Source of the DNA: Sphagnum magellanicum
Taxonomy: Eukaryota > Streptophyta > Sphagnopsida > Sphagnales > Sphagnaceae
NCBI GenBank assembly: GCA_021904315.1
Contig: CM038907.1
Span: 25,427,223-25,491,222 of the forward strand
Direction: 5' to 3'
Length of the DNA: 64,000 nt
Shown: one piece after another, positions 34,401-43,798 of the stretch
How positions within the stretch are numbered: the stretch's first letter is position 1
How the letters are laid out: every line of letters begins with the position of its first letter
Translations under genes and position numbers: made by a program
Notes under the pieces: generated by a model
Told to the model about the DNA's origin: nothing
The model's database searches: none
Seen by the model: only the letters and a program-made list of their open reading frames with translations

Positions 34401-34429
34401 CAAGCCGTGAGATAAGTGGCGAACTTCAT
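31405..34429 (-). CDS. Five-exon gene of unknown function, 524 aa
   Basis: My model on the - strand is exons 34308-34429, 33673-34009, 33158-33453, 32671-32950 and 31405-31944. Phases fit throughout and all ends are GT/AG. The weakest junction is the acceptor before 32950, because a stronger-looking CAG at 32959-32961 would break the frame. The protein starts MKFATYLTACIAS. Its middle is helical and Cys/Leu-rich (RDLMCSLAIDS, CLALLDCLETLLDILEKVE), followed by AFAFLEQLCHKG, SNWWFPNKVDGLFRVLQ and FLDLQLQLNEEY. That middle order faintly recalls the end of an RPW8 domain (helices, then a WW/K-rich turn). The second half is beta-like and polar (KKRAVVPLIQAEDGTISYIVELTYP, written here in two parts in the gene) and ends with a Gly run and an Arg-rich tail. 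I do not recognise the family as a whole. No nucleotide-binding site follows, so it is not a complete NLR. Confidence 0.55.
32045..32455. repeat. Tandem array of about 88 bp units inside an intron
   Basis: Units share GCAGTACATCTTGAAGACCC, then CATAAAGAA-TGGCATTA, then GATCTAGTTCTGCAG, then AGAGCACTAGTA. The TACATCTTGAAGA anchor falls at 32136, 32225, 32307 and 32395 (spacings 89, 82, 88), with an older, diverged unit at 32045. The array lies wholly within the last intron (31945-32670) of the - strand gene. Confidence 0.85.
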
Positions 34430-34492
34430 ATTGAGAAATTGTTCACCCAAGCTGGGCAGGTGTCAGAGCAGCTGGCTAGCTAGCTTCCTACG

Positions 34493-34511
34493 TTGCTGCT
34501 GCTGCTGCTGC
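34493..34511. repeat. (TGC)n microsatellite upstream of the unknown gene
   Basis: Six to seven TGC units lie about 65 bp upstream of the proposed start codon (34429, - strand), probably in the 5' UTR of that gene. Confidence 0.75.
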
Positions 34512-35197
34512 AACTTAAAGCTGTTTGTGTAATTGATGACCAGGCCAGCCAGGAGCGAGTTTCTCTATGCAGCACCAGCTGACGCGAAACCAGCTAGTTC
34601 GTCGTCTGATTCTGCTCACACTTTATATTATAATCGCTTTAATTTCAAAATAGCTCCAAAATCTTCTTCTTCTTCTTCTTACAACTTCTTGATACGACTT
34701 CAAAGTCGCATTTCCGTGAACTTACAGCTTGATGCAACTCCAAAATGGCATTTCTGTGAAGAACCTCCTGCTGCTTTGTCACAGAATCCAGCTCTCAAGA
34801 GGGTTTTTTGAATATGTGACAGTAGTACTGTGACAGAGTTGAAAGTAAAACAGAAGTACTAGGCTAGAGGACAGACCACTTGCTTAACAGTTGTCATTCA
34901 TTCATGTGTTTCAAGCTCTTTATTAGCGGGGCATCCCTGCACAAGCTGGATTAGCTGGCTGCCAACCAGATCGGAGGAAAGATCATTTGAGCCCATATTG
35001 CACCAAAATAGAGGAGAGGAGAATAAGAAGTAGCCAAGCACTTTACTCTCAGGTACGTAATTGATTGTCATTTTATTTCTCTGAGTACTTTTAGCGATCT
35101 CTCTCCCACCCCCACCCAGAAGAACCCTAGGCCCTTATGCCATGGGGTTTTGCGATCCTCCTATTTTCAGTTGTTCCTGTGTTCCATAAGAAGAAAG

Positions 35198-35198
<1 letters not shown>

Positions 35199-35228
<30 letters not shown>
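35199..35228. repeat. (GT)n microsatellite
   Basis: Fifteen GT dinucleotides. The CVCVCV start of the open frame over it is a by-product. Confidence 0.9.
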
Positions 35229-35229
<1 letters not shown>

Positions 35230-35599
35230 AGGTTCCTGTAATCATGGGTTCTCTTGAGGTTCAGGCACACCCTCGGGCTCTCACACCTTCAGATGACCCT
35301 ACCTCAGGAGAACCCAATCGAACAGGAACCTCCCCGACAAGCTACAACAACTTATTACTACGGCCAGTTCAACTGGGCGCGTCTACAGCTACTACAGCAC
35401 AAGATACACACACACCCACACTCACACAGAGATCTAGGCAGAGATCTAGGCACGTAATAAGTACGTCTAGGAGCTTCTTCGATTTTGGCTTTGCTGCTGC
35501 TATGCATTAACGTCGTTGCTGATGCAAATCTATGTTCCAACGTGCCACACCTAGCGCCTCGCCTGTTATCTAGTATGCTAGAGACAGCATTGTTTTTTT

Positions 35600-35885
35600 A
35601 TAGCTGGCTATATGTAGCCAAAAAGAATAAAATTAAAATTAAAAGTGATAAAATCAAGTGCATTTTGAGATTTTCAATAGTCAAAATTCAACAACATTTA
35701 AAGAATATTTGCACAACCAGTTCTATACATGATTCAAGTAGGTAGCCCAAAATGTAGAAGGGATGTTTTTTTTAAATCTACTTTCATAATTAACTTTGTA
35801 AACTAAATTTGGCTAAACATTCCCATGGAATGATGAACACTTTGGCTACATGACAAAATTGACCAGAAAATAAAAATGGCTACAA
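35600..35885. repeat. Dispersed AT-rich repeat, copy 1
   Basis: Shares order and wording with 39970-40222: TAGCTGGCTATATGTAGCCA, then TTCTATACATGATTCAAGTA with GGTAGCC, then AAATTTGGCTAAA, ATGATGAACACTTTGGCTAC and ACAAAATTGACCA. Identity is roughly 75 percent by eye. GGCTA/TAGCC words near both edges hint at a small transposon, but I could not define exact ends or a target duplication. Confidence 0.6.
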
Positions 35886-36440
35886 AACACCCACCCGCTA
35901 GCGTGTTATAGAAATAGACTAATATATGTGTCAAAATAACATATTAATATTAGAAATACAAAACACCCACCTCCGTTTGTCTGCAACACCAACATCGGTT
36001 GCGTTGCTGCTGTTCCTGCAATATATAATTGCAACCCCTGCAATGCATCTGACCCGGATCACTAAACGACAGTATGGATTCCGGGGGATTCATTTGAAAG
36101 CGCCACAGTTATGGATTCTGGGGGGTGATTTTGCAAAGAACCCAATGTCATGAGATTCCAAGAGATTCAACCCTGGTGCCGTCCCTCCAATAAGTTGCAC
36201 GCCGTGACCATAATCCGACTGTTCGGATCACTACACGACGATATGGATTCCATGACATTTGTGATTCCGCCATACTCATTCCACCATTTTCGTGTCTCCA
36301 CGAGATTCCGTGAACGACGATGCTTGAAACCACGGCGACGGTGCCCGGTGTACCCGTCCGAGTCTACCGGTTGAGTGCACGCAGTTTTTCCAAGGTGTAC
36401 CTGTCCGAGTCTACTGGATAAGAGGGAAAACTGGCACCAC
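35886..36440. other. CG-richer patch with a 44-bp tandem duplication
   Basis: Between 36040 and 36420 the DNA has many CG dinucleotides, unlike its surroundings. GGTGTACCCGTCCGAGTCTA at 36349 recurs at 36393 as GGTGTACCTGTCCGAGTCTA. The CACTA(A/C)ACGACAGTATGGATTC wording near 36060 recurs near 36231 as CACTACACGACGATATGGAT. Open frames here lack recognisable motifs. Confidence 0.45.
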
Positions 36441-36450
36441 CTATCAGTGC

Positions 36451-37090
36451 AACATGGAGGATGGATGGATGGATGAAAATTACTGTTTTCTGTTGGACTC
36501 TAGTTCCCTAGCTAACCATGGTGGTCAGCTCAGTTGCCGTTTTCAGTACCTATATTGGTAAAGACTAACGACCTGTGCCCATTTTACTAGTGTAATCAGA
36601 GAGCACCATCCAGAGCTAATTTTTTCTTTCACTATTTCTTTTGCTGGCATTCCATTTTTCAAAATGCCTCATAATTTTTTTTGTTTTTTCACCCATGCTA
36701 CCTGTTGGGTACCCAACTTTGTATCACACGAAATAAATATATATACACATAAATAAATAAATAATGGGCATAGGTCTTACTCAGTAAAGCCTGTAGCCTC
36801 AGGCTTTACCCTACACTAACAACCTGCAGTTTTCAAAATGCAGGTTGTTAGTATGTAGGTAGTACAAACAGCCCTTTCATATGTATTTAACTATTAACCA
36901 TCTACTTGCCTATATTTTCCTACTTGCTCACATATATACCTTTATTTAGGACCTACTTTTTCCAGAAAGGGTTACCAAGGTGAGACCAGATATTAACTCA
37001 GTTGAGGTTATGGACGTTAACAGAGCCCTTATCAGGCATTTAATGGAGGCATCCAATGGATGGTGTGCTGGTTCACTCTGGCCAGGGACT
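36451..37090. repeat. Dispersed repeat family, copy A
   Basis: Two blocks recur at 38590-38940 in the same order. The first is CTAGTTCCCTAGCTAACCA followed by TGGTCAGCTCAGTTGCC. The second is an AACTCAGTTG-type block followed by CCAATGGATGGTG and GGTTCACTC. A third, shorter relative lies at 50110-50340 (AACTAAGCCATACC, CTAATGGATGGGGC). Copy A has the two hairpins between its blocks. Confidence 0.55.
36783..36852. repeat. Two perfect hairpins in tandem
   Basis: Hairpin 1 pairs GTAAAGCCTG (36784-36793) with CAGGCTTTAC (36800-36809) over a 6-base loop. Hairpin 2 pairs ACTAACAACCTGCA (36815-36828) with TGCAGGTTGTTAGT (36839-36852) over a 10-base loop. Both stems are perfect and only five bases separate them. 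Function is unknown; transposon-end structures (for example Helitron 3' hairpins) or a short structured RNA are options. Confidence 0.75.
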
Positions 37091-37114
37091 CAGGCTAAGA
37101 AGATTAGGCCAGAT

Positions 37115-37350
37115 TTTGTTATAAAACCATATGCTGAAAGTAGTGGTCATCCATAAGAAGCTTTAGCCAAATTTTGTTACGAAACAATATGTTGAAAGTA
37201 GTGTACATCCATAAGAAGATTTAGCCCATCTGTAACAAAATTTAGCCAAATTTGGCTTTACAATCATTGACAATCATCCATGAGAAGATTTAACCAAATT
37301 TGGCTCCAAAATCACATGCAAAAAGCGATGGTCATCCATGCCAAAGATTT
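37115..37350. repeat. Tandem array of about 65 bp units
   Basis: The unit reads roughly GTGGTCATCCATAAGAAG, then TTTAGCCAAATTTTGTTAC, then GAAACAATATGTTGAAAGTA. About four units are present, the last two eroded. The ATCCATGGGAAGATTTAGCC wording also occurs, reverse-complemented, in the dispersed repeat at 35600-35885, so the array seems derived from that family. Confidence 0.6.
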
Positions 37351-38590
37351 AGCCCTGAAGCTTGGATGAACACAGGGATATGAATCTAAATTTTTAAAAA
37401 AGAAACCTCTATATGCTGTTGGCTACCTATTAGAACTTGAAATAAAAATCTGGCAATTAAGAACACCCAAAGGCCAAAATCACTTTTATTGGATTCTTGT
37501 TAATCTCTAGTTCAACAACAAGAATCCACCTACGTACGAGCTTCTAGGGGCGTCATCCTTCTTGGTGTAGGCCATAAAATTTGGGCCTTACTTGACTCAG
37601 TCTGTTTCTGGTTTATTGAAAATTTTGAGAATGAACAAGGATTTGATTCTAAGTTTTGTAAACTGTCAAGGAACCAATGGTTTTCATGAAAGAATTGGCA
37701 AAAAAAAAACTGATAATTTTGTAGGAGGTTTTTTAATTTTTTCAGAACCATGGTTAGGTTTCAGAATAATAAGTGTTAATCTCTCTAGTCAAGGGGTGCA
37801 TATGCAGGACCTGTACCCTTGAGTTCTTCTTTGAAAAGAAGAGTACCTTACCCTAAGGTCAGTTTCATCATTAAATAATCCTCAAAATAGTGAAATGAAA
37901 TTTTGTGAAAATATGAAGTTGACATGTTAAAAATCATCATAATAATCATAGGCTACATTCTGAATAATTTCACTACTCATATCACATTATAATTGTAGAT
38001 GATGGAAAAATATATAATTTCAAATTTTTAAAACGATTTATATATATATATTTTTTAATTTTTTTTTGGTCAATGTGGAAACCAACCCTAGGTTACAATA
38101 GTCAACTAGACACCTTAATGCGCATTCTCTCTTATCAAATGATTCACAACCATCTGTTTCTAAAAGCAAAATTCTACTTGTTCTTTATTATGCCAGGTAA
38201 ATCCCGGTTCTCAGTCCTTACCTGCCTATAAACTAATCTTGAACATTATGTTATGCTTGGTTGCCACTATGCTGAATTGGCTACACCAGGTCCCACACCA
38301 ACATACTGATAGTAGCCTATTAACGCCTTGGATAGAATGAATCCCACTCAATAGTTTGGATCATGGTTAGAGGTAGCTGTCTTTCTATCCATTACTATCC
38401 GTGTGGCCTGTGCTGTGTTGGCCCAAGTGTTACCACGTCCTTTCCAGGAAAAACGCAATCCAAAGCATCCCCATTCAGTGGATCTCATTATACAAAACAA
38501 AACAAACAAACTACATTCCTTCACAGATAGATTGATTTTTCTTCTTCCAAATTCCTGCCAGAGTGAACCAACAACCATCAGCGCACCGTA
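37351..38590. other. Intergenic, nothing recognised
   Basis: AT-rich DNA with a short (TA)n patch near 38040-38050. Overlapping open frames at 37530-37822 and 38348-38656 have no motif I can name. Confidence 0.4.
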
Positions 38591-38940
38591 AGTGATGGAT
38601 GATGGGTGGACAAGAAACACTTTTTCTGTGAGTTCTAGTTCCCTTGCTAACCACAATGGTTAGCTCAGTTGCCAGTGTTTCCCAGGTACCTACTAACAAC
38701 TCACAGCCAGTACCTACTTACCGATCATCTGCATGCATCTACTTACCTTGTAAAGGCCTAAGGTCCTACCACTGAGTACCTACCTACTGGACCCAATTTT
38801 AAAAGATAAGTTATTGAGGTGAAAGCATGTCAACTCTGTTGGGGTTTGTCCACAACTGAGTCATAAACAGGCTTCCAATGGATGGTGCAATGGTGGGCAC
38901 TGGGTACCATTGGTTCACTCAGGCCTCAGATTCAGTGAGA
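38590..38940. repeat. Dispersed repeat family, copy B
   Basis: Contains CTAGTTCCCTTGCTAACCA, GGTTAGCTCAGTTGCCAGTG and CCAATGGATGGTGCAATGG in the same order as 36451-37090. It lacks the hairpin pair between the blocks. Confidence 0.55.
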
Positions 38941-39639
38941 AAATTTGCCAGATTTGATATTTGCCAGGAGGAAACTGTCAGCATGGCAAAGAAAGCAAGC
39001 CAGTTGGCAAAAGTAGGCAGGACAACAGAACAACAATAACTTATAGAGACTCTGAACAAACTGAGTCTTAAATCTTCAAGCTAGAAAGAGAGTTAACTGA
39101 TGAAGAGTTAACTTGTAGGCTATCAATAAGAAACGTGAATCTCCTTGACATCTCTTGAATCGAGAGTGTCAGTGTTGGCTGGTTCTTTACTTTTGTGAAG
39201 AACCTCCAGTTCTGGTTCTAAAAAATAAATTAGAATGGTTCCTGTTCTTCGAAAACATAAGTTCCAGTTCGGGTTCTGAAAATTGAATCCAGTTCTAAGA
39301 AACCCAAACGGGAGTTGGCAGTTAACTGCTTGTTAGCCTCTGGTTAGCCCCCATTTTTAACTTTATTTTTTCAAAAATTGGCTCTAGTTCTGTTTCCAAA
39401 AACCAGACTTAGTTCTGGTTTAATTTTTACTAACTTGAATTAGAAGCAGAGATTCAAACATGCCAAACCAGGTACTTGCCCAGCATTGATAAGGTACTAG
39501 GACCAGGTTTATTTTAAATATATTTTTGTGGTCTCAAAAATTTGACAAGTCTTTTCCACAACATTGGCAAAATTAGTTGAATTTACACCAAAAAAATTTC
39601 AATTTTTTTTGGTTGAAAAAACTAGTGTTGATCTAGTAT
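38941..39639. other. Intergenic with GTTCTGGTTC-rich stretch
   Basis: Between 39180 and 39430 words such as AGTTCTGGTTCTAAAAA recur loosely. No gene is seen. Confidence 0.4.
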
Positions 39640-39930
39640 CAAATTTTTTAATACCAACTTGGTCTTTGTATTGGAGGGTTTTAAAACATTTCACACCAGG
39701 TTGGTATAAGTAACCCAAGTTTCAAGAGTTGGGGTATGCAATGGTATCAATTTGGATACATGAGGTAAAATGTGAAATTGAAAAGTAAATGTTCTAAAAT
39801 TGAGTGTTCTTTTTAAGACTTTTGGTACCAACCTAATCTTGGTATTGGAGGTTTTTTAACATTTCATACTAGGCTGGTATAAATAACCCACTCATCAAGA
39901 GTTGGGTATACAGCAATATCAATATGTATA
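39640..39930. repeat. Tandem duplication, period about 178 bp
   Basis: ACCAACTTGGTCTTTGTATT near 39653 recurs as ACCAACCTAATCTTGGTATT near 39827. Each is followed by GGAGG-TTTTAAAACATTTCA, a GGTTGGTATAA block and CAAGAGTTGGG. There are two diverged units. TTGGTACCAA-like wording returns near 44215-44290 and 45235-45310. Confidence 0.6.
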
Positions 39931-39969
39931 TGTGAAGTTTACTACCTATTGGTATCAACCTTTTTTTTG

Positions 39970-40222
39970 CTAGCTACATATGGCCACAAAGCAAAATTAA
40001 AAAATAACAAAATTGAGATCTTCAATAGCTAGAACTGGACCATATTTTAATAAAGTTTGCCAAATTTCTATACATGGTTCAAGCATGTAGCCAAAAATAT
40101 AAAAGGATACCTAAAAGAATTATTTCGTATTCAGGTTGTAGCCAAATTTGACTAAATCTTCCTATGGATGATCATCATTTTCGCTACATCACAAAATTGA
40201 CCAAAAAAACATTGGCTAACAT
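39970..40222. repeat. Dispersed AT-rich repeat, copy 2
   Basis: Counterpart of 35600-35885, with TAGCTACATATGGCCACAAA, TTTCTATACATGGTTCAAGC, GGATGATCATCATTTTCGCT and ACAAAATTGACCA in the same order and orientation. A further fragment lies at 46990-47110. Confidence 0.6.
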
Positions 40223-42057
40223 ACATAATGAACATTGATATCAATTAATGTAATCATATTAATACAAGCCAAAGCAAACGTAACTAGTGTATGGTTTTGC
40301 ATGTTTTTGGGTCAAATTTTGTACTAATGTTCCAAATATTTAATAGGTTCACATGATAATGTTTCCAACATATTATAGAAATATGTTGATTTTTTTATTC
40401 AATGTAATGAATATATAATACACAAAAGCACTCATGAAGAGTGTAACCAATGTTTTCATTATTTCTTTCGTTTTTTGAAAGTTTGAAATGCTTCAAAATG
40501 ATATAATCGTGTACAAATAATTGTACACGCCTAATGACAAAAAAATGAATATTTTTGTCATTGTATACATGATGAATTTTTAATCCATCATCTTTTATAA
40601 CTAATTACAATTTGTCACATCATCATAAAAAACAATCCCCCTACATTTCAAACAACCACCCAAACAAGAAAATCATGACTCCATTTATCACGTTTGCACT
40701 AATGTTGTTATGGTATCAACAAAATGTCAAATATAAACTCAAGTATGCATTAAGGTATCAACTATCCTACCCATAGGTTATTGAAGTTTTTTGACATGAC
40801 AAATGAATATTGTATTTTCAATTTATGGTTTGGCAAAAAGTTAAGGTTTATTTCAACATGTGGGTTTATGGTTTTAGAAAACTCATGTGATATTCGGGTT
40901 CGACATTTTCTCATGAACTCCAATATTAAGAGGCTAGTATCAAAGTTGTGCTACATCGTGATTTATGAATGTTCCAATTGGGGGTGATGTCAATTTGTAA
41001 GTGCACATTTTGGAAATTTGGCATAAGATTTCCAAGATCTTTTTTATCCATCTTTCAATCATTGTCACAAGGTGGAGCTCATCTTAAAGGTGAGTTTTTT
41101 TACTTCTTACCTATTTCTTACATTCAAAGTTGTCAAGAGTTGAGAGTTGACCTTGCCTTCTCGTGAGTGTCTAATGCTTTAGATCCTCTTCACCTTTTTA
41201 TTTTATGAAAGTCTTTGCTAAGTGTTCATTATCCTTGTCTTCTTGTTTTGCAAATTTAACTACTTCAAATCCCTATCATCTTCTTGTTTTACCATTGTCT
41301 AATGTTTCAAAAAAAATTCGCTTTCTTATTTTGTGATATCTTTTGCTTTAGTTCCTATTTGCCTTTTTGTTTTGTGATTGTTTAGTATTTCAAATCCTTT
41401 TCATCGTTTTGTTTTGTGGATGCAACTACTTTAGACTCTTGACACCTTCTTGTTATGTGATTGTTTTATGTTTTAGATCCTTATTGCCTTCTTGTTTACA
41501 ATTGTTTGGTGCTTCAAATCCTTTTTACCTTCTTGTTTTGCAATTGTCTATTGCTTCTAGTTATTTTTCATGGATTGATTTGAGTTTGTGGGCTCTTATG
41601 GAGATGAATTTCACACTATAAAATTTGATCATTTTGTTGTCGATGAGCTTGAAAGTTTGATTTTGTTAAAAGAGGTGTTGTAAGAGGTTGAGGCTATAGT
41701 TGATGAAAAGTGACAAGCTTCAAAGAAAAGGTGTTTTAGAGATAGCAACTAATGCAACTCACCACGAATGCAAATTTATAGGTTCCCTTTCATTGCGTAG
41801 CAAAATTGTGGGCCTTTTTCATTTTGAACAACAACATTGTAGAAGTTAACATGCACGGTGTGCAACTCATGACGTGTGTGATCTATCATTCTTTTAAAAG
41901 TTCTATAAGTTTTCAAATTTCAACCAAATCTTGGAAAGGATTCATGACTTACAACCTTGAACACAACATTACAACCATGAAAAAAATGTTGCAAGTGAAT
42001 ATAATTTGAATTTGCAAAAATAATTATTACACAAAAATGTTGTTGTAAACAACAAAA
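40223..42057. other. Upstream flank of the hAT relic, no gene assigned
   Basis: The stretch 41170-41580 repeats CTTCTTGTTTTGT and ATTGTTTAGTGTTTCAAAT-like words, giving F/C/L-rich open frames that are not proteins. Small frames at 40781-41166 and 41806-42009 have no clear motif. The latter could hold an eroded BED-finger region of the hAT element, but I cannot show it. Confidence 0.4.
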
Positions 42058-43798
42058 ATGGTGGTAAACATTAGAAATGCAAGCATAAGGTATTTGGCAC
42101 ACCTACAGCCATCACTAATTTTCTTTAGAAATGTGAGGCCTTATAAAAAATCTAACCTTATTTGTATAGGGTTTATTAAAGATCTTGTCTTAATGATTAT
42201 TAAGGGTAATATGCCTTTGTCTATTATGGAAATCCCTTGGTTGAGGCGAATGGTGTTGCGCCTTTATGGTCAAATTTAGTTTCCTTCTTGTAAACAACTT
42301 GTTTGTGAACACCTTGCTATTCTTTTGTAAAAAACCAAATCAACTTATGTGTTTTATGCAATGTTTAGTGTGCAACTATAACAACATTTGATTTATAAAG
42401 CTTGAGGTTAAACTATGACACTTTTGCCTTCGTCATCAATTTCATTAACCATAGTTAGGTTCTCTTGTCACATAATTGTTGGACTATTTAAAGCACCTAA
42501 TAATCTTGTGAGCTTCTATAATTAGCTCAACCATTTGTTGGCTTTTGTTTTGGTCATGTTATGTCAAAAGCATGTCAATATGCCATGAATGAAATTAATG
42601 TGGGTGTGGGCATGAAGGAACTTAGCTTGAAAGAGTGCAAACTCCTCTTTAAAATACAATTACCTAGACCAAAGGTTTGAAGAAGGCAAACTTAGGTGGC
42701 AAAAAGCTTGCTATGAGGTTGGCATGTAACATAAAAAATTAAAAACCGCAATGAAAACATGTTTTGCTTCCAAGGTAATTTTGTTCCAAAAAATCTTGCA
42801 ATATGGGAATGCTATCAACATTGTTACACCCAATAAAATTCAATTCTATAGGCTAGGATTCCCAATGAGCTAACATGGGTTATTGCTCAAACAATAATTG
42901 AAACCTTAAACCCGTTATTCATTAATGTTTGTTAAATCAAAATAAAGGGTATTGGTTATTATTTAATGCATTCTTTGCTACTTTAACAATCATTGGGACA
43001 ATGAGAAAGGAGTATACGCATCAAGTTGTTCCTCTTCTTCCATTTTAGTGTGGTCAATTTGATCAAAAAATAAAAATCTTGTATGGCAAAATGGATAAAG
43101 TCATTAATGTGTTGTGTCATTTTTAGGGTTTTGTAGAAACCTTTTCTTGAGATAGAGCTCATAACATGGTTGCTTTGATGTTAGATCCATGCTTCAAAAG
43201 CATGGATTGCATCCTAGATTACATTGGCAAGGATCAAGCTACCACATTAATGCAATAATATGATGATTTGATTATGTTGCTCTTGTTGAAAAATGTTATG
43301 GGTTATTTGAATCTAGTTCAAAGTACAAGCTTTGATCCTTTAGCACCTAAACAACCTTCAACTTCATTTGGATTGTTTGGGTCAATAACTCCAATTCAAG
43401 AGGCTATTGAAGGTCTTTTCAAAGCTGAGTTGTCTTTGTTTTGCAAATTCCATGTGAAAAATGTAAATGATTTTGATCCATTAATATGGTGGGTTGCCAA
43501 GTTCCCAAATGTGGGTTTTTGGGCACCACAAATTATGGGCATCCTAAGTTCATAGATTGAAACTAAGTGAATTTTTTCAATTATAGGTGTGTTCACTAGT
43601 TTGTGATAGTGTCATCTTAAAGTTGAAAATCTTGACAAACTTGTCATGATATACAAGAATTGGCCTTTAGATGCACAACTTGATTGCAAACTCATTGATG
43701 GAGACAAATTGGTTGAATTTTTTGTGGTTGAAGACATGTTGCTAGAAGAAAATGAAGACCTGCTTGAAAAGGCAAGCTATTTCGAAGAGATAGAATGA
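42058..43798 (+). pseudogene. hAT-family transposase relic
   Basis: Read on + across many stops and frame changes, these blocks of plant hAT transposases occur in order: IPWLRRMVLRL, a KLRWQKACYEVGM-like segment, FASKVILFQKILQYGNAI, MVALMLDPCFKSMDCI, and the C-terminal dimerisation region. The last part, within the open frame 43268-43555, reads DFDPLIWWVAKFPNVGFW and PQIMGILSS, then a stop, IETK, a stop, IFSIIGVFTSL, and ENLDKLVMIYKNWP. It ends at the stop at 43796-43798. The WW of the dimerisation domain is intact. With at least five stops it is dead. Element ends and 8-bp target duplications were not identified. Confidence 0.72.

Larger units (their letters stand above)
34430..35600. other. 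GC-richer region upstream of the unknown gene
   Basis: Probably the promoter and 5' region of the - strand gene. It includes a (GT)n run at 35199-35228 and short + strand frames at 34533-34811 and 35202-35510, the second begun by the GT run. Local GATCTAGGCA duplications lie around 35432-35452. No convincing gene was found. Confidence 0.4.

Noticed and set aside
35202..35510. 102-codon + strand frame beginning CVCVCV
   Set aside because: Its start lies in a (GT)n run. The remainder has no domain and overlaps a second open frame of equal quality.
37115..37350. Considered as a CRISPR-like array because of repeat plus spacer look
   Set aside because: Repeats are imperfect and contiguous, the DNA is clearly nuclear plant sequence, and no cas genes exist.
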